From an uncultured Pirellulaceae bacterium (GTDB taxonomy: Bacteria; Planctomycetota; Planctomycetia; Pirellulales; Pirellulaceae): a stretch of DNA of 64,000 nt. Location: assembly GCA_938084685.1 (NCBI GenBank), contig CALKGE010000008.1, forward strand, positions 119,636-183,635, written 5' to 3'. The notes beneath the pieces were generated by a model. It ran no database searches and was not told where the DNA came from. It saw nothing but the letters and a program-made list of their open reading frames with translations. Shown here one piece after another: positions 55,731-64,000 of this stretch (its first letter is position 1; the number at the start of each line of letters is the position of its first letter). The position numbers and the translations under genes are program-made.

Positions 55731-56725
55731 GATTGCTGAGCCTGTTCAAGCAATTGATGAATGCGATTTGAAAGTTCATTCAAGCCCTGTCCCGTCACGG
55801 ATGAGATCAGTAATACTTCACCACCAGTCTCCGTAGCCAACTGGTCTCGTATTGCTTCGGCACCGGGGAGTTCTGCCTTGGTCACCGCAACCAACTGGGG
55901 GCGCTGCCCCAATTGTTCGTTGTATTGCAGTAACTCGTCAGAAATTGCTTTGTAGTTTTCGACAGGATCCGTTCCATCCATCGGTTGAGGTTCTACCAGG
56001 TGGACCAGAATTCCGGCCCGCTCAATATGTCTCAGAAACTCGTGCCCCAGTCCAACTCCTTCTGACGCTCCTTCGATTAATCCTGGGATGTCTGCCATGA
56101 TAAAGGATCGTTCCCAGTCCAGCACGACTCGACCCAGATTAGGAAACTTCGTGGTGAAGGGATAGTCTGCAATCTGTGGAGTGGCCTTGGTGACTCGACT
56201 GAGCAGAGTGCTTTTTCCAGCATTGGGTTTACCAATCAAGCCAACATCCGCAATGACTTTCAGTTCCAGATTCACTTTCCGAACTTCACCATCCCCTCCC
56301 GGTGTCCATTCGCGTGGTACCTGGTTGACAGACGACTTGAAGCGAGCGTTCCCTTTGCCTCCCCGGCCACCTTTGGCGGCGATAAAAGAATCACCCGCAT
56401 TGACCAGATCTTTAATGACAAACTCATGTTCGGCATCCATGATGATCGTACCCGGTGGAACTTTGATAATGACGTCTTCGCCATCCTTGCCCCGCCGGTT
56501 TTGACCACTGCCATGCTGGCCACGATCCGCCTTCCAGAACTTTCGGTGACTCAGTGCTGTGAGACTGTCGACACCCGCCTCGGCAACAAAATGAATACTG
56601 CCTCCGTTACCTCCGTCACCACCGTCAGGACCTCCACGAGGTACATACTTCTCACGCCGGAAGCTCAAACATCCATCTCCGCCTTTTCCAGCGACCAATT
56701 CGATGGTAACACGATCAACAAACAT
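55727..56725 (-). CDS. obg: GTPase Obg/CgtA
   Basis: 332 residues from the ATG at 56725 (family start MFVDRV); a GTG 9 nt upstream is the alternative. Seen: glycine-rich N-terminal OBG fold ([31 protein letters not shown]), G1 [11 protein letters not shown] near residue 165, G2/G3 [11 protein letters not shown] and [17 protein letters not shown]4 VTKAE (a divergent N/T-K-x-D). Essential for ribosome assembly. It is the first of the ATGA-linked obg-coaX-MnmE-like trio, and follows rpmA but beyond a terminator. Confidence 0.96.
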   Translation of the reverse strand: MFVDRVTIELVAGKGGDGCLSFRREKYVPRGGPDGGDGGNGGSIHFVAEAGVDSLTALSHRKFWKADRGQHGSGQNRRGKDGEDVIIKVPPGTIIMDAEHEFVIKDLVNAGDSFIAAKGGRGGKGNARFKSSVNQVPREWTPGGDGEVRKVNLELKVIADVGLIGKPNAGKSTLLSRVTKATPQIADYPFTTKFPNLGRVVLDWERSFIMADIPGLIEGASEGVGLGHEFLRHIERAGILVHLVEPQPMDGTDPVENYKAISDELLQYNEQLGQRPQLVAVTKAELPGAEAIRDQLATETGGEVLLISSVTGQGLNELSNRIHQLLEQAQQS

Positions 56726-56765
56726 GAGTCTCACAGTATGGGGAATGCAGTATCAGTGAATCAAC

Positions 56766-56802
56766 AAAAAAAGGGATATCCCCAATGCTTGGAGACATCC
56801 CT
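56766..56802 (-). terminator. Rho-independent terminator of rpmA
   Basis: On the minus strand AGGGATGTCTCC / GGGGATATCCCT pair over 12 positions with two G-U pairs, a 7-nt loop and then a run of seven T. It starts about 20 nt after the rpmA stop and before obg, so obg reads need an own promoter or readthrough. Confidence 0.85.
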
Positions 56803-56822
56803 GTACGTGTATTGGAGAGAGC

Positions 56823-57074
56823 TTAGTTCGAGGCAGCAACAACGTTGATACGGCGGCCTTTTCGATCAAATTCAACCACTCCATCTTTAAGTGCAAACAG
56901 AGTGTAATCCTTGCCCTGACCAACATTCTTCCCGGGGTGGAATTTATTTCCAACCTGACGAACGAGGATGTTACCAGCGATTACTTGCTCACCACCGAAT
57001 TTTTTCACACCACGACGCTGTGCATTCGAATCGCGACCGTTACGGCTGGAGCCTTGTCCCTTCTTATGAGCCAT
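56823..57074 (-). CDS. rpmA: 50S ribosomal protein L27
   Basis: 83 residues, normal. Sits at the peptidyl-transferase centre. Seen: [31 protein letters not shown], the G-x-G-S-S/T-R-N-G-R-D-S-x-x-x-R-L-G-V-K-like start, [38 protein letters not shown]. It starts directly at MAHKKG, so no leader needs to be cleaved. The usual partner L21 (rplU) is not upstream: the 264 nt before it contain no L21-like frame. Confidence 0.97.
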   Translation of the reverse strand: MAHKKGQGSSRNGRDSNAQRRGVKKFGGEQVIAGNILVRQVGNKFHPGKNVGQGKDYTLFALKDGVVEFDRKGRRINVVAASN

Positions 57075-57338
57075 TTTATGAGCCTATCAATAACCTGATT
57101 TTGAATTGTCTTTTACCGTCTTCCACTGATATACCTGCATCGTCAAAATACCTGCTGCATTAGTAACAGTAAAAACACCAGTGGAAAGGTCTTTTTTAAA
57201 CTGGCAAGCCCATCTCATCAAGAGCCTATTTTGATGGAATTCAGTCTAATCAGCCAAACTCCGCCCCCGCTTTAGGGTTCGACACCGGCCGGGAGCAAGC
57301 GATCCTGAGTCACAGTGAATACTGCGTTGGGGGATCAC

Positions 57339-58817
57339 TTACTCGATGGGCTGCGCTTCGACCGTTGCAGGGTTTTCGGCCGTTCGGAAAACCGGTGAAT
57401 TGGTGCCCGTATAGATCCATTGCTGCTTGGCAAACTTGTTCATCCCATAAAGTCGCATAATCGCAACCTGCCGCAACGTGTAGATCTTGTAGATGTCCTT
57501 CTGGGCATTCTGCGGACGATTCAACCGGTTCAAACTGACCGGAATCATCACCATTTGGCCTGCTTGAGGCTCTTCCCCATTGGCAATGTAATCCGCATTG
57601 ATCAGCTGAATATCACGAACCTGAATATCGTACTTTTGTGCGATCGCTGCCAACGTCTCACCTCTTCTGGTTGTGTGTAACCTTACCGTTTGCAGATCGT
57701 TGTACCGCTCCTGATTATTACGAGGAAAACGAATGAGCGTTCCGACAGGCAATTTGTTGGGCGTAGAAAGTACATCCCGGTTAAGTTGATAAATCTCCAG
57801 AGCCCGCGATTCATCACTCAGGAACCGTTTCGCTAGAGATTTCAGATTATCTCCTGGCTCGGTCGTGTAAATGATTTCGGGACGTGGCACTGCATTGGGC
57901 AAACCATAAAAGATATTGTCCTTGGTCAGTTCAACGGTATCGCCAGGGCGATAGAAATTCAGCTGCAAAGTCTTCAGTTCGATCACTCGCCCTGCAGCAA
58001 TCTCATCTCCAACCTGTGGATTTTCAACTGTATCCTGGTAACGGTAGGCGTTTGTGAGCCCCTGAATATAGAGCGAGAAGAAATTGGTACGAGGATCAAT
58101 ATCTGACCACGTGACGACTCCCCAGACTCCTTTGCCAGAATCGGCATCCTCTTTGGAAATTTTGGTATTCGCCATTTGGACTGAATTGAGCAGTCGTCCA
58201 GGAACTTTTTCAATAGCTGCAATTTCGTCGATCGCCGAAGGTATCAATCGATCAAGGTATTCCTTCTGCTGCAGATGACTCCGCAAGGTGAAGTAAGGAA
58301 TGAAATAACGGAACTGGGCATCTTTGCGAACGTTATTGAATCGAGTGTACCGTGGCTCAGCTTGTCTAATGTTATCTGCTCGGGCTTCGAAGTGTACCTC
58401 TTCTCCGAGGTACCGCACACGATAGACCATATACCAGATCGTCTTCCGTTGCATTTTCCCCGAAGCCTGAGGCACGTCGACTTCCGTCATGCGAAATGGC
58501 TTGAAAGTGAATTCGAGTCCCCACACATTGCGTCGCAAGGGTACCTGCAGCGAACGCTGGTACAACGTCCTTGTTGACGCCGTGTGAGTCGGCTGCCATT
58601 TGAGGTAAGCTCTGGCTTTGGAAATCTCAATCAGATCGGCTGGACTGGAATACGTTTCACCTTCTTCAATGACTGGAGCAACGGTGGTCAGCACGCCCGG
58701 AGCCAGCACGCGTTCAGGTTGCTGGGCATGGACATGGGACGTTTGCCAGACCAGCACCATGATGGCTGCATAGCATGCCAAAGTTGTCAAAACGCTTTTC
58801 ATCAATTCTCTGGTCAT
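57339..58817 (-). CDS. Secreted LysM-domain protein
   Basis: 492 residues from the ATG at 58817, preceded by GAGGT at 7 nt. Seen: signal segment (SVLTTLACYAAIMVLVWQTSHVHA), a large N-terminal beta-rich domain of unknown family (to about 290), then two LysM units: TEPGDNLKSLAKRFLSDESRALEIYQLNRDVL...VGTLIRFP near 325 and TRRGETLAAIAQKYDIQVRDIQLINADYI...AGQMVMIPV near 395. LysM binds peptidoglycan or chitin-like glycans. The N-terminal part has several Arg/Tyr-rich strands. Downstream of the 464-residue secreted protein by 138 nt, same strand, perhaps related function at the envelope. Confidence 0.75.
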   Translation of the reverse strand: MTRELMKSVLTTLACYAAIMVLVWQTSHVHAQQPERVLAPGVLTTVAPVIEEGETYSSPADLIEISKARAYLKWQPTHTASTRTLYQRSLQVPLRRNVWGLEFTFKPFRMTEVDVPQASGKMQRKTIWYMVYRVRYLGEEVHFEARADNIRQAEPRYTRFNNVRKDAQFRYFIPYFTLRSHLQQKEYLDRLIPSAIDEIAAIEKVPGRLLNSVQMANTKISKEDADSGKGVWGVVTWSDIDPRTNFFSLYIQGLTNAYRYQDTVENPQVGDEIAAGRVIELKTLQLNFYRPGDTVELTKDNIFYGLPNAVPRPEIIYTTEPGDNLKSLAKRFLSDESRALEIYQLNRDVLSTPNKLPVGTLIRFPRNNQERYNDLQTVRLHTTRRGETLAAIAQKYDIQVRDIQLINADYIANGEEPQAGQMVMIPVSLNRLNRPQNAQKDIYKIYTLRQVAIMRLYGMNKFAKQQWIYTGTNSPVFRTAENPATVEAQPIE

Positions 58818-58955
58818 CTTCAGACCTCTTCTCTGGAGAACCTGTCAATGAGCCTCTTCCCTTTCCAGCAGGGCAAGGATCTCAGACAAGTTCTTATTTC
58901 GAGTATAAAAACCGTTTTTCCAAACGGTCAAGTTTTTTCATGGTTTATCCAGGGA

Positions 58956-60350
58956 CTACCGCTTCGTCGTTCCGGCAGCTGCCGCAGCAGGAACCGGTTG
59001 CTCATCGGACGCCTCCGCCCGAAAAACAAAGGATTCAATAATCTGACGATCCTGCAAACCAAACTGTGAAATCTGGTCATTAGGGATGGTAAAGACAAAT
59101 AAGTATTGATTCCCGTCCGAATCGGTCACGTGGTGATAGATCCACTGGAATGTAACTTCACCAACAAGCCCTACCGCGACGATTCGAGTATGAGGGTATT
59201 TCCCATGCAGAAGTTGATCTTCTGCATCTGTGAACTCGGCCAGTTTCTCTCCCAACGATTTCTGGATTTGTTCCTGTAGCAGGTCAACACTCATCCGCTT
59301 GCCGTTACTGAGAGGTTGCAACCGACTGAGGCTACACTGGGAAACCAGATCACCTCGTACAACCTGTCGCATCACAAGCAGTTCCGGTTGATCCATCATC
59401 ACGTGCCAGTCACGACTGAGTTCCAGTTCGATGCTGTTGGCTACCGGTGTCAGCGTGATGAGTTCATCCTGTTGAGTAACTGGCCTGTCACATTTTTGAA
59501 TGATCGTATTGGTAAGAGTTCTGAAGGACGTTAAAGGCTCGGCAGAAACGGCCATCTTGACGCGAACGTCCAACCCCGGCTTGGCATGCCCAATCTCTCG
59601 CCGTTCGGTCATCTCAAGCGAAACCTGCGTGAAGCTGTGAGTTGGCAGATCATATGTTGCCTGCATCGTCAGCTGTATCTGCGTCAGCACTCCATTGGCG
59701 CCTCCGGCCACATCTCCCTGGCAAGTCATGATCGCCTGTTGATTGTTTACTGATTTCAACGTCACCGTGACATCGTTTTGAGCAACAGCATCAAGCGCCA
59801 GGATGGCAGACAAATCCGAGGAATCAAGTTTCCAGGTATCTCCGGGCTGAACCGGAATTTCGGGAAGCAATTGATACATAACCGTTGGACTGAGTTGTAT
59901 ATCGACGAGATCGAGTTCATCGCGAGTCAGTTTACCCTGAGGCGAGTAAAGACGATGGTCGTCAAGCTGATACTGATCAACGATCAGTTTACGGTTCTTT
60001 CTTAGTACCGGTGAGACCTGACCATCACCGATGGAAACATTTGATTGAAGATTGCGATAATACCGGACCGCACGACAAAGTCGCGTCGCTCGCTGATACG
60101 TCATCCACTGCTCATAGACCTGCTTGCCGGTGACCTGCACATTCTGATCAATGACGCCGAACCTGGCCGATTTCATTTTGACTTTGCCAGAAACGGACAG
60201 GGAGACATCCACAAGTTGCTGAAGTGGCTGTTGGGGCGGCTGAAAAGAATACGTCTGAGCTTTTACAGCGCGAACGCCTCCTGCCATGATTGCAAGCAGG
60301 GCAATCAAGTGGAGAAATTGTTTCGGTTGGTTTGCCGTGTTTAGACGCAT
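58956..60350 (-). CDS. Secreted beta-rich protein of unknown function
   Basis: 464 residues. Seen: signal peptide (FLHLIALLAIMAGGVRAVKAQ), then a mostly beta protein with VDVSLSVSGKVKMKSARFGV, LDDHRLYSPQGKLTRDELDLVDIQL, QPGDTWKLDSSDLSAIL, VLTQIQLTMQATYDLPTHSFTQVSLEMTERREIGHAKPG (typical of planctomycete proteins that parse a conversion measure), and YLFVFTIPNDQISQFGLQDRQIIESFVF. A conserved-looking end in AAAAAGTTKR. Not a recognised family. It is the first of a same-strand pair with the LysM protein; the 640 nt before it on the other side belong to the sigma-factor region. Confidence 0.6.
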   Translation of the reverse strand: MRLNTANQPKQFLHLIALLAIMAGGVRAVKAQTYSFQPPQQPLQQLVDVSLSVSGKVKMKSARFGVIDQNVQVTGKQVYEQWMTYQRATRLCRAVRYYRNLQSNVSIGDGQVSPVLRKNRKLIVDQYQLDDHRLYSPQGKLTRDELDLVDIQLSPTVMYQLLPEIPVQPGDTWKLDSSDLSAILALDAVAQNDVTVTLKSVNNQQAIMTCQGDVAGGANGVLTQIQLTMQATYDLPTHSFTQVSLEMTERREIGHAKPGLDVRVKMAVSAEPLTSFRTLTNTIIQKCDRPVTQQDELITLTPVANSIELELSRDWHVMMDQPELLVMRQVVRGDLVSQCSLSRLQPLSNGKRMSVDLLQEQIQKSLGEKLAEFTDAEDQLLHGKYPHTRIVAVGLVGEVTFQWIYHHVTDSDGNQYLFVFTIPNDQISQFGLQDRQIIESFVFRAEASDEQPVPAAAAAGTTKR

Positions 60351-60986
60351 GAAGGGTCCGAGTGATTTGCGTATGGGTTTACCGTTTTTCAGCGCGCAAG
60401 CTTTGGTGACCGCCTGTTTAGACGGACCGGGTAATCGGTAAATCGACGCAAAAACGGACTGTGGTTAAGGCAATTTGGCTCTGAAAACGGTTATTTCGCT
60501 GATTTCATTGGCCTGACACAACAAAGTGCTTGGTCAGATTTTGATAAAAAACCGCCTGTATTAGTCAGAACCTCAGTTTTTATAGTGTTTCCGCGATGAA
60601 AATGAGGTGGCCAAAAGGAAAAAAGAAACGCACTCAACTGGCGTTAGCTACGTATATACGGATAAAGACTTGACATGGTCTTTATAATAGAAAATGTCAT
60701 CTCGTAAGTAGTGATACAGCAATCCGCTGGACGAGCCTATTCAGGCAAACCCCGAAACTTGGCTCATCAACACACCGTTGTGGTATCACCACGGTAATCA
60801 GGGGAAAACCGCTCGGGACGACAACATAAGATTCCTGATTTGCGTGACGACACTTTGTAACTGAAACCGGTTGAATCGGATTGGCTAAATCTTGGGAAGG
60901 ATTTAGTATCGTCTGCTTCGAGCGTCAGCTGAAAAGTGAGATCACATGGAACAGCGTTCAGGAGTCTGGCAGAGAAGGGAATAGCC
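60351..60986. other. Divergent region between secreted protein and sigma factor
   Basis: 636 nt without a supportable gene. The part at 60651-60700 is dense in palindromes (listed separately). The small minus-strand frame at 60767-61048 lacks family character and overlaps the sigma gene, so I do not call it. A leftward promoter for the secreted gene and a rightward one for the sigma gene must lie here. Confidence 0.55.
60651..60699. promoter_or_regulatory. Cluster of perfect palindromes upstream of the sigma factor gene
   Basis: Three overlapping elements: CGTATATACG (60651-60660, self-complementary); ATAAAGAC at 60662-60669 with its inverse GTCTTTAT at 60678-60685 (8-bp arms, 8-nt spacer); and TGACAT (60671-60676) with ATGTCA (60694-60699). 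TATAAT at 60683-60688 lies within. The region looks like an operator for a dimeric DNA-binding protein and is about 290 nt before the sigma gene. A TTGACA at 60670 is only 7 nt from TATAAT, so it is not a normal promoter. Confidence 0.5.
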
Positions 60987-62678
60987 ATGAACTCATCATA
61001 CCGCAGCAGTGCGCTGCGCAAATTGCGTGAAGCGCTAGCATCAGTCAACGAACGTGAAGTAGTACTACTTTACGCCGAACGGATTGAAAAGCTGATCTAC
61101 GACATTGATCACCAGCAGTCGTACTCTTTTGACTACCTGGTCAACCGGATCACGGGCAATGGCGCGATTCCTGCGGGAGTCAGCGCGGGGCTGAAGATAT
61201 CCGGAGAAGAAATCCATCATGACCTCCGATTACTGGTCGAGGACCTGACCGAAACGGTCGGCTTGACGGCCGAAGAGATCATTGAGCCGGTTTATACCGT
61301 TCCATCCTTAAGCGATCATCTCAAGGTTTCTTTCAAGACGATTTCGCGTTGGCGAAACAATGGTCTGGTTAGCCGCAAAATCATCATCGATGGTCGGAAG
61401 CGGGTCGCCTTTACTCGCACAAGCGTCGACACCTTCATCGCGAACAATCGTGACCGTGTATCACGTGGAGAACGATTCAGCCAACTGACCGATTCCGAAA
61501 AGCATGAGATTCTTCAGCAGGCCAGGCAGCTGGCTGAGACTGGAGCCTGCCCTTCAGAAACGGCTCGGCGTCTGGCTGACCATTTCAATCGCAGCATTGA
61601 AACCATCCGCTATACGCTGAAACGTCATGATACGGATAATCCGGGTACCGCGATTTTCCCTCGCGCCCGAGGCAAACTTTCACTCGACTCAAAACGAAGT
61701 ATCTACCAGAGATTCAAAAGTGGTACGAGTGTGGCCATGTTAGCCCGGCAGTTCAATCGCACGAATTCGACGATTCACCGAGTGATTAATGAGATGCGCC
61801 GAGTGGCCATCATGGAATTGCCTTTGGACTACATGCCGTCTGACGAATTCAGTCGGAGGGGTGCAGAAAAGCGTATTATGGCTCCGATTCCTGAGCCTGA
61901 AACGCCTCCACGTCGTACCAAGGCTCCCAAAGAATTGCCATCTTACCTGTCGTCTCTGTACAACGTCCCGTTATTGACACGTGCGCAGGAACAACACTTG
62001 TTCCGCAAGTACAATTACACCAAGTACCGGGCTGCCAAACTGAGGCAACAGTTTGAAAAGACAGGTGATTGCTCGTTGATGGACGAGATTGAATCCTGGT
62101 GGGTAGCCGCCGTGGAACTCAAGCAAATGATTATCCGCTCGAATCTGCGATTGGTCGTATCGATTGCCAAACGTCATATGAAGGCGACCGAAGATTTCTT
62201 CACTCTGGTCAGTGACGGTAACATGTCATTGATTCGAGCTGCCGAGAAGTTTAATTACACTCTGGGTAATAAATTCTCGACCTACGCCTCATGGGCAATC
62301 ATGAAGAACTTTGCTCGAACCATTCCTAACGAATTTCGACATCGGGATCGTTTCCGCACGAGTCTGGAGGAGGCATTCGTCATGCAGGATGATCCTCGGA
62401 CAAGTCGTCAGCAGCTGGAGCTGGAAGACCAGCACCGCAAGATGGCGATCAGCAGTATCCTGACTCAGCTGGATGATCGTGAACAAAAGATCATCATCAG
62501 CCGTTTCGGTTTGGCTCCAGGTCGTGAACCGCAGACGCTACAGCAGGTTGGTGAAGAGATTGGTGTGACCAAAGAACGTGTCCGCCAGATCGAAGCCAAG
62601 GCATTAAGGAAGCTGAGACGGGAAGCAACGACCGAGCACCGGGAATTGATTGAAGATCGAGTCAGCGGGCAGCTTTGA
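60987..62678 (+). CDS. Sigma-70 family RNA polymerase sigma factor with N-terminal multi-HTH extension
   Basis: 563 residues from the ATG at 60987, with AAGGGA 7 nt upstream; a start 51 nt earlier lacks it. Seen: an N-terminal helical region (about 1-100), then three helix-turn-helix candidates: SFKTISRWRNNGLVSRK near 113 (MerR/excisionase-like), ARRLADHFNRSIETIRYTL near 192, and VAMLARQFNRTNSTIHRVI near 248. From about 330: LTRAQEQHLFRKYNY (region 1.2), NLRLVVSIAKRHMKATEDFFTLVSDGNMSLIRAAEKFNYTLGNKFSTYASWAI (region 2, near 383-440), and LDDREQKIIISRFGL...TLQQVGEEIGVTKERVRQIEAKALRKLR (region 4, near 492-545). Only about 45 residues lie between regions 2 and 4, so region 3 is reduced. The N-terminal reader may bind other DNA or signals. 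Confidence 0.88.
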   Translation: MNSSYRSSALRKLREALASVNEREVVLLYAERIEKLIYDIDHQQSYSFDYLVNRITGNGAIPAGVSAGLKISGEEIHHDLRLLVEDLTETVGLTAEEIIEPVYTVPSLSDHLKVSFKTISRWRNNGLVSRKIIIDGRKRVAFTRTSVDTFIANNRDRVSRGERFSQLTDSEKHEILQQARQLAETGACPSETARRLADHFNRSIETIRYTLKRHDTDNPGTAIFPRARGKLSLDSKRSIYQRFKSGTSVAMLARQFNRTNSTIHRVINEMRRVAIMELPLDYMPSDEFSRRGAEKRIMAPIPEPETPPRRTKAPKELPSYLSSLYNVPLLTRAQEQHLFRKYNYTKYRAAKLRQQFEKTGDCSLMDEIESWWVAAVELKQMIIRSNLRLVVSIAKRHMKATEDFFTLVSDGNMSLIRAAEKFNYTLGNKFSTYASWAIMKNFARTIPNEFRHRDRFRTSLEEAFVMQDDPRTSRQQLELEDQHRKMAISSILTQLDDREQKIIISRFGLAPGREPQTLQQVGEEIGVTKERVRQIEAKALRKLRREATTEHRELIEDRVSGQL

Positions 62679-62715
62679 GAGTCTGACCATGGACCGTGAA
62701 AATCAGACAGGAAAC

Positions 62716-62753
62716 GTGCGCGTTCGTTTCAGGGTTACCTGGCGAACGCGCAC
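62716..62753 (+). terminator. GC-rich stem-loop after the sigma factor gene, possible terminator
   Basis: GTGCGCGTTCG (62716-62726) and CGAACGCGCAC (62743-62753) pair perfectly over 11 bp around a 16-nt loop, starting 37 nt after the stop codon. No T run follows, so it is a stability hairpin or a factor-assisted terminator rather than a classic one. Confidence 0.5.
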
Positions 62754-63014
62754 CACCTGTCCAACTCGATCGACTCCCTCGATGTGACCCTGCCTGGGGG
62801 GAATCCTGGAGATCAGAACCGATAGAATTGCCGCAGACGATCGTCAGTCCGGTTCGGTTCCCAGCAGCCTCGCATCAGGCCAGGACTGTCAAGCGAGAAC
62901 TGGCGGCGGGTTAACTGGCTAATTGTCACCATTTTTTCTGCATTCCAGCCTTCACAGGTCCGATAGGCAGGTATATTTTGGTGCTATACCGATTTGAAAC
63001 TCCCAACTCGCATA

Positions 63015-63042
63015 TTGCAGTAGTGATTGTTTTCGGTATATT
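63015..63042 (+). promoter_or_regulatory. Promoter candidate for the tRNA-tuf operon
   Basis: -35 TTGCAG (63015-63020, only 3 of 6 to consensus), 16-nt spacer, -10 TATATT (63037-63042, 5 of 6), about 45 nt before the first tRNA. The place is right; the -35 is weak. Confidence 0.4.
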
Positions 63043-63086
63043 TACACGTTTTAACGGTCAGGCAATCCTGGCATGTTAAATAAGAC

Positions 63087-63159
63087 GCCACTGTAGCTCA
63101 ATTGGCAGAGCAGCTGATTTGTAATCAGCAGGTTAAGGGTTCGATTCCCTTCGGTGGCT
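63087..63159 (+). tRNA. tRNA-Thr (anticodon TGT)
   Basis: 73 nt. Acceptor GCCACTG/CGGTGGC (one G-U), D arm GCTCAATTGGCAGAGC, anticodon stem GCTGA/TCAGC with loop TTTGTAA giving TGT, T arm AAGGGTTCGATTCCCTT, discriminator T. CCA not encoded. First tRNA of the four upstream of tuf. Confidence 0.95.
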
Positions 63160-63229
63160 CTTGCTATTTCCCCATTGCGGTCGAGGCAGTTCCTGGAGCT
63201 GTGTGAGACTGTTATAGTAGTAGCGAGAC

Positions 63230-63311
63230 GGTGGGTTTCCCGAGCGGTCAAAGGGGTCAGACTGTAAATCTGATGGCAGCGCCTTCGAAGGTTCGAATCC
63301 TTCACCCACCA
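63230..63311 (+). tRNA. tRNA-Tyr (anticodon GTA)
   Basis: 82 nt with a long variable arm typical of bacterial tRNA-Tyr. Acceptor GGTGGGT/ACCCACC, anticodon stem CAGA/TCTG with loop CTGTAAA giving GTA, T arm GAAGGTTCGAATCCTTC, discriminator A. CCA not encoded. Confidence 0.95.
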
Positions 63312-63502
63312 CTTAGAGAGTAAAAACCGACAGTTCTCCTGAATCAAGTGACTGGCGATTTGGGGCTTTTTCCAGCTCTGATTGTCAGTCAATTTATTTT
63401 TGGAAACTTGTTGATTTGCCTCTTATCAGTATTCCCTTTTTTGCGTAAAAATAGAGGATTACTGCACATTGTGTATGGGCGTTATTGCGCAATATTGATA
63501 TT

Positions 63503-63573
63503 GCGGGTGTAGCTCAATGGTAGAGCCACAGCCTTCCAAGCTGAAGACGAGGGTTCGATTCCCTTCACCCGCT
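63503..63573 (+). tRNA. tRNA-Gly (anticodon TCC)
   Basis: 71 nt. Acceptor GCGGGTG/CACCCGC, D arm GCTCAATGGTAGAGC, anticodon stem CAGC/GCTG with loop CTTCCAA giving TCC, T arm GAGGGTTCGATTCCCTT, discriminator T. CCA not encoded. Confidence 0.95.
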
Positions 63574-63650
63574 TTCGCCATACATCATTGTGTTTTGACC
63601 TGAAGCTGGTTGGGAAACGAGTTTCAGGTCGAAGGCGCCAAGGCGGCTCA

Positions 63651-63723
<73 letters not shown>

Positions 63724-63896
63724 CTTTTCGGTTTTGTGTTCGTTCACAAGGCTGATAAAAATAGACGTTAATAAGTCTGAACGGGATTCAGAGTAGTGTT
63801 TTTGTGAGCACTGATTTGAATTGTGCGAGGGCTTACGAGAATATTTAATCCCGTCGGTAACGACACAAAATCATTTTCAGAAGATAGGTAAAGGAA

Positions 63897-64000
63897 ATGG
63901 CCAAGGAGACTTTCGAACGTACAAAACCCCACGTCAACGTGGGTACGATCGGCCACATTGACCATGGTAAAACAACCACCACTGGTGCGATTCTTGCAGT
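63897..64000 (+). CDS. tuf: Elongation factor Tu (5' part only; cut by window end)
   Basis: The first 34 codons are visible, from the ATG at 63897 preceded by AAAGGAA. Seen: [20 protein letters not shown] followed by [13 protein letters not shown], the EF-Tu N terminus with the G1 loop [10 protein letters not shown]-Tu brings aminoacyl-tRNA to the ribosome. TTTTGAIL stands where many bacteria have TTLTAAIT, a normal variation. Its position after Thr-Tyr-Gly-Thr tRNAs matches the tufB operon of E. coli. Confidence 0.96.
   Translation, partial: MAKETFERTKPHVNVGTIGHIDHGKTTTTGAILA

Larger units (their letters stand above)
62679..63086. other. Intergenic region between sigma factor and tRNA cluster
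   Basis: 408 nt. Holds the sigma gene stem-loop (62716-62753) and a promoter candidate for the tRNA-tuf unit (63015-63042). The open frame at 62696-62914 is read through the hairpin and has no family character. I see no gene. Confidence 0.55.

Noticed and set aside
60670..60688. TTGACA followed by TATAAT before the sigma gene
   Set aside because: Both hexamers match well, but only 7 nt separate them instead of about 17, so they cannot form one sigma-70 promoter. I list the site as palindromes instead.
60767..61048. 93-codon minus-strand frame opposite the sigma gene start
   Set aside because: Overlaps the start of a strong gene with its own ribosome-binding site and has no features.
62696..62914. 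72-codon plus-strand frame after the sigma gene
   Set aside because: It is read through the 11-bp hairpin and shows no family character.

Overview
The window reads as chromosomal DNA of a planctomycete, probably of the Planctomycetales/Planctomycetaceae. The reasons are a giant tandem UvrA, many secreted proteins with no clear relatives elsewhere, paired TIM-barrel sugar isomerases with a Gfo/Idh/MocA dehydrogenase, and a DUF255 thioredoxin-like protein. Base composition is close to balanced and looks uniform. I see no insertion sequence, prophage, integrase or CRISPR array. This is ordinary core and lineage-specific chromosome rather than an island.

Layout. 1-5.3 kb (minus): sugar isomerase/dehydrogenase cluster plus a mutarotase-fold DUF4432 protein. 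5.4-10.8 kb (minus): a compact operon of ABC ATPase, MacB-type permease, a secreted CxxC protein and two DUF3299-like proteins that share a CCFG motif; this is a candidate metal-handling transporter. 10.9-12.5 kb: lipB-lipA. 12.6-13.1 kb: smpB (plus). 13.2-20.9 kb (minus): a 2281-residue double UvrA, translationally coupled to a DOMON/CBM9-like protein and then to a lipoyl-like domain lacking the modified lysine. 21.3-23.0 kb: a 2-keto acid decarboxylase (plus). 23.1-29.4 kb (minus): dnaE, an FHA protein, ilvC and ilvN. 29.8-33.6 kb (minus): SGNH hydrolase, M48 protease, tRNA-Arg(TCG) and a secreted cyclophilin. 33.9-40.2 kb: rsmD (plus), then minus-strand membrane, radical SAM, large envelope, cupin and secreted proteins.

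40.4-44.5 kb (plus): panB, DUF255 protein and a DegT-family PLP enzyme. 44.5-46.0 kb (minus): larC coupled to a MazG-like pyrophosphatase. 46.1-53.9 kb (plus): methyltransferase, gap, M3 peptidase, two TPR proteins and an FxsA protein. 53.9-57.1 kb (minus): rpmA, obg, coaX and an MnmE-like GTPase, the last three joined by ATGA overlaps. 57.3-60.4 kb (minus): two secreted proteins, one with LysM domains. 61.0-62.7 kb (plus): a sigma-70 factor with a long N-terminal region carrying several helix-turn-helix candidates. 63.1 kb to the end (plus): tRNA-Thr(TGT), tRNA-Tyr(GTA), tRNA-Gly(TCC), tRNA-Thr(GGT) and the start of tuf, the same order as the E. coli tufB operon.

The most unusual items are the double UvrA with its internally duplicated C-terminal module and coupled partners, the multi-HTH sigma factor with dense palindromes upstream, and the DUF3299/ABC operon. 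Several housekeeping enzymes (LipB, RsmD, MnmE) also have altered or missing signature residues. All names rest on reading motifs by eye; no database search was run.
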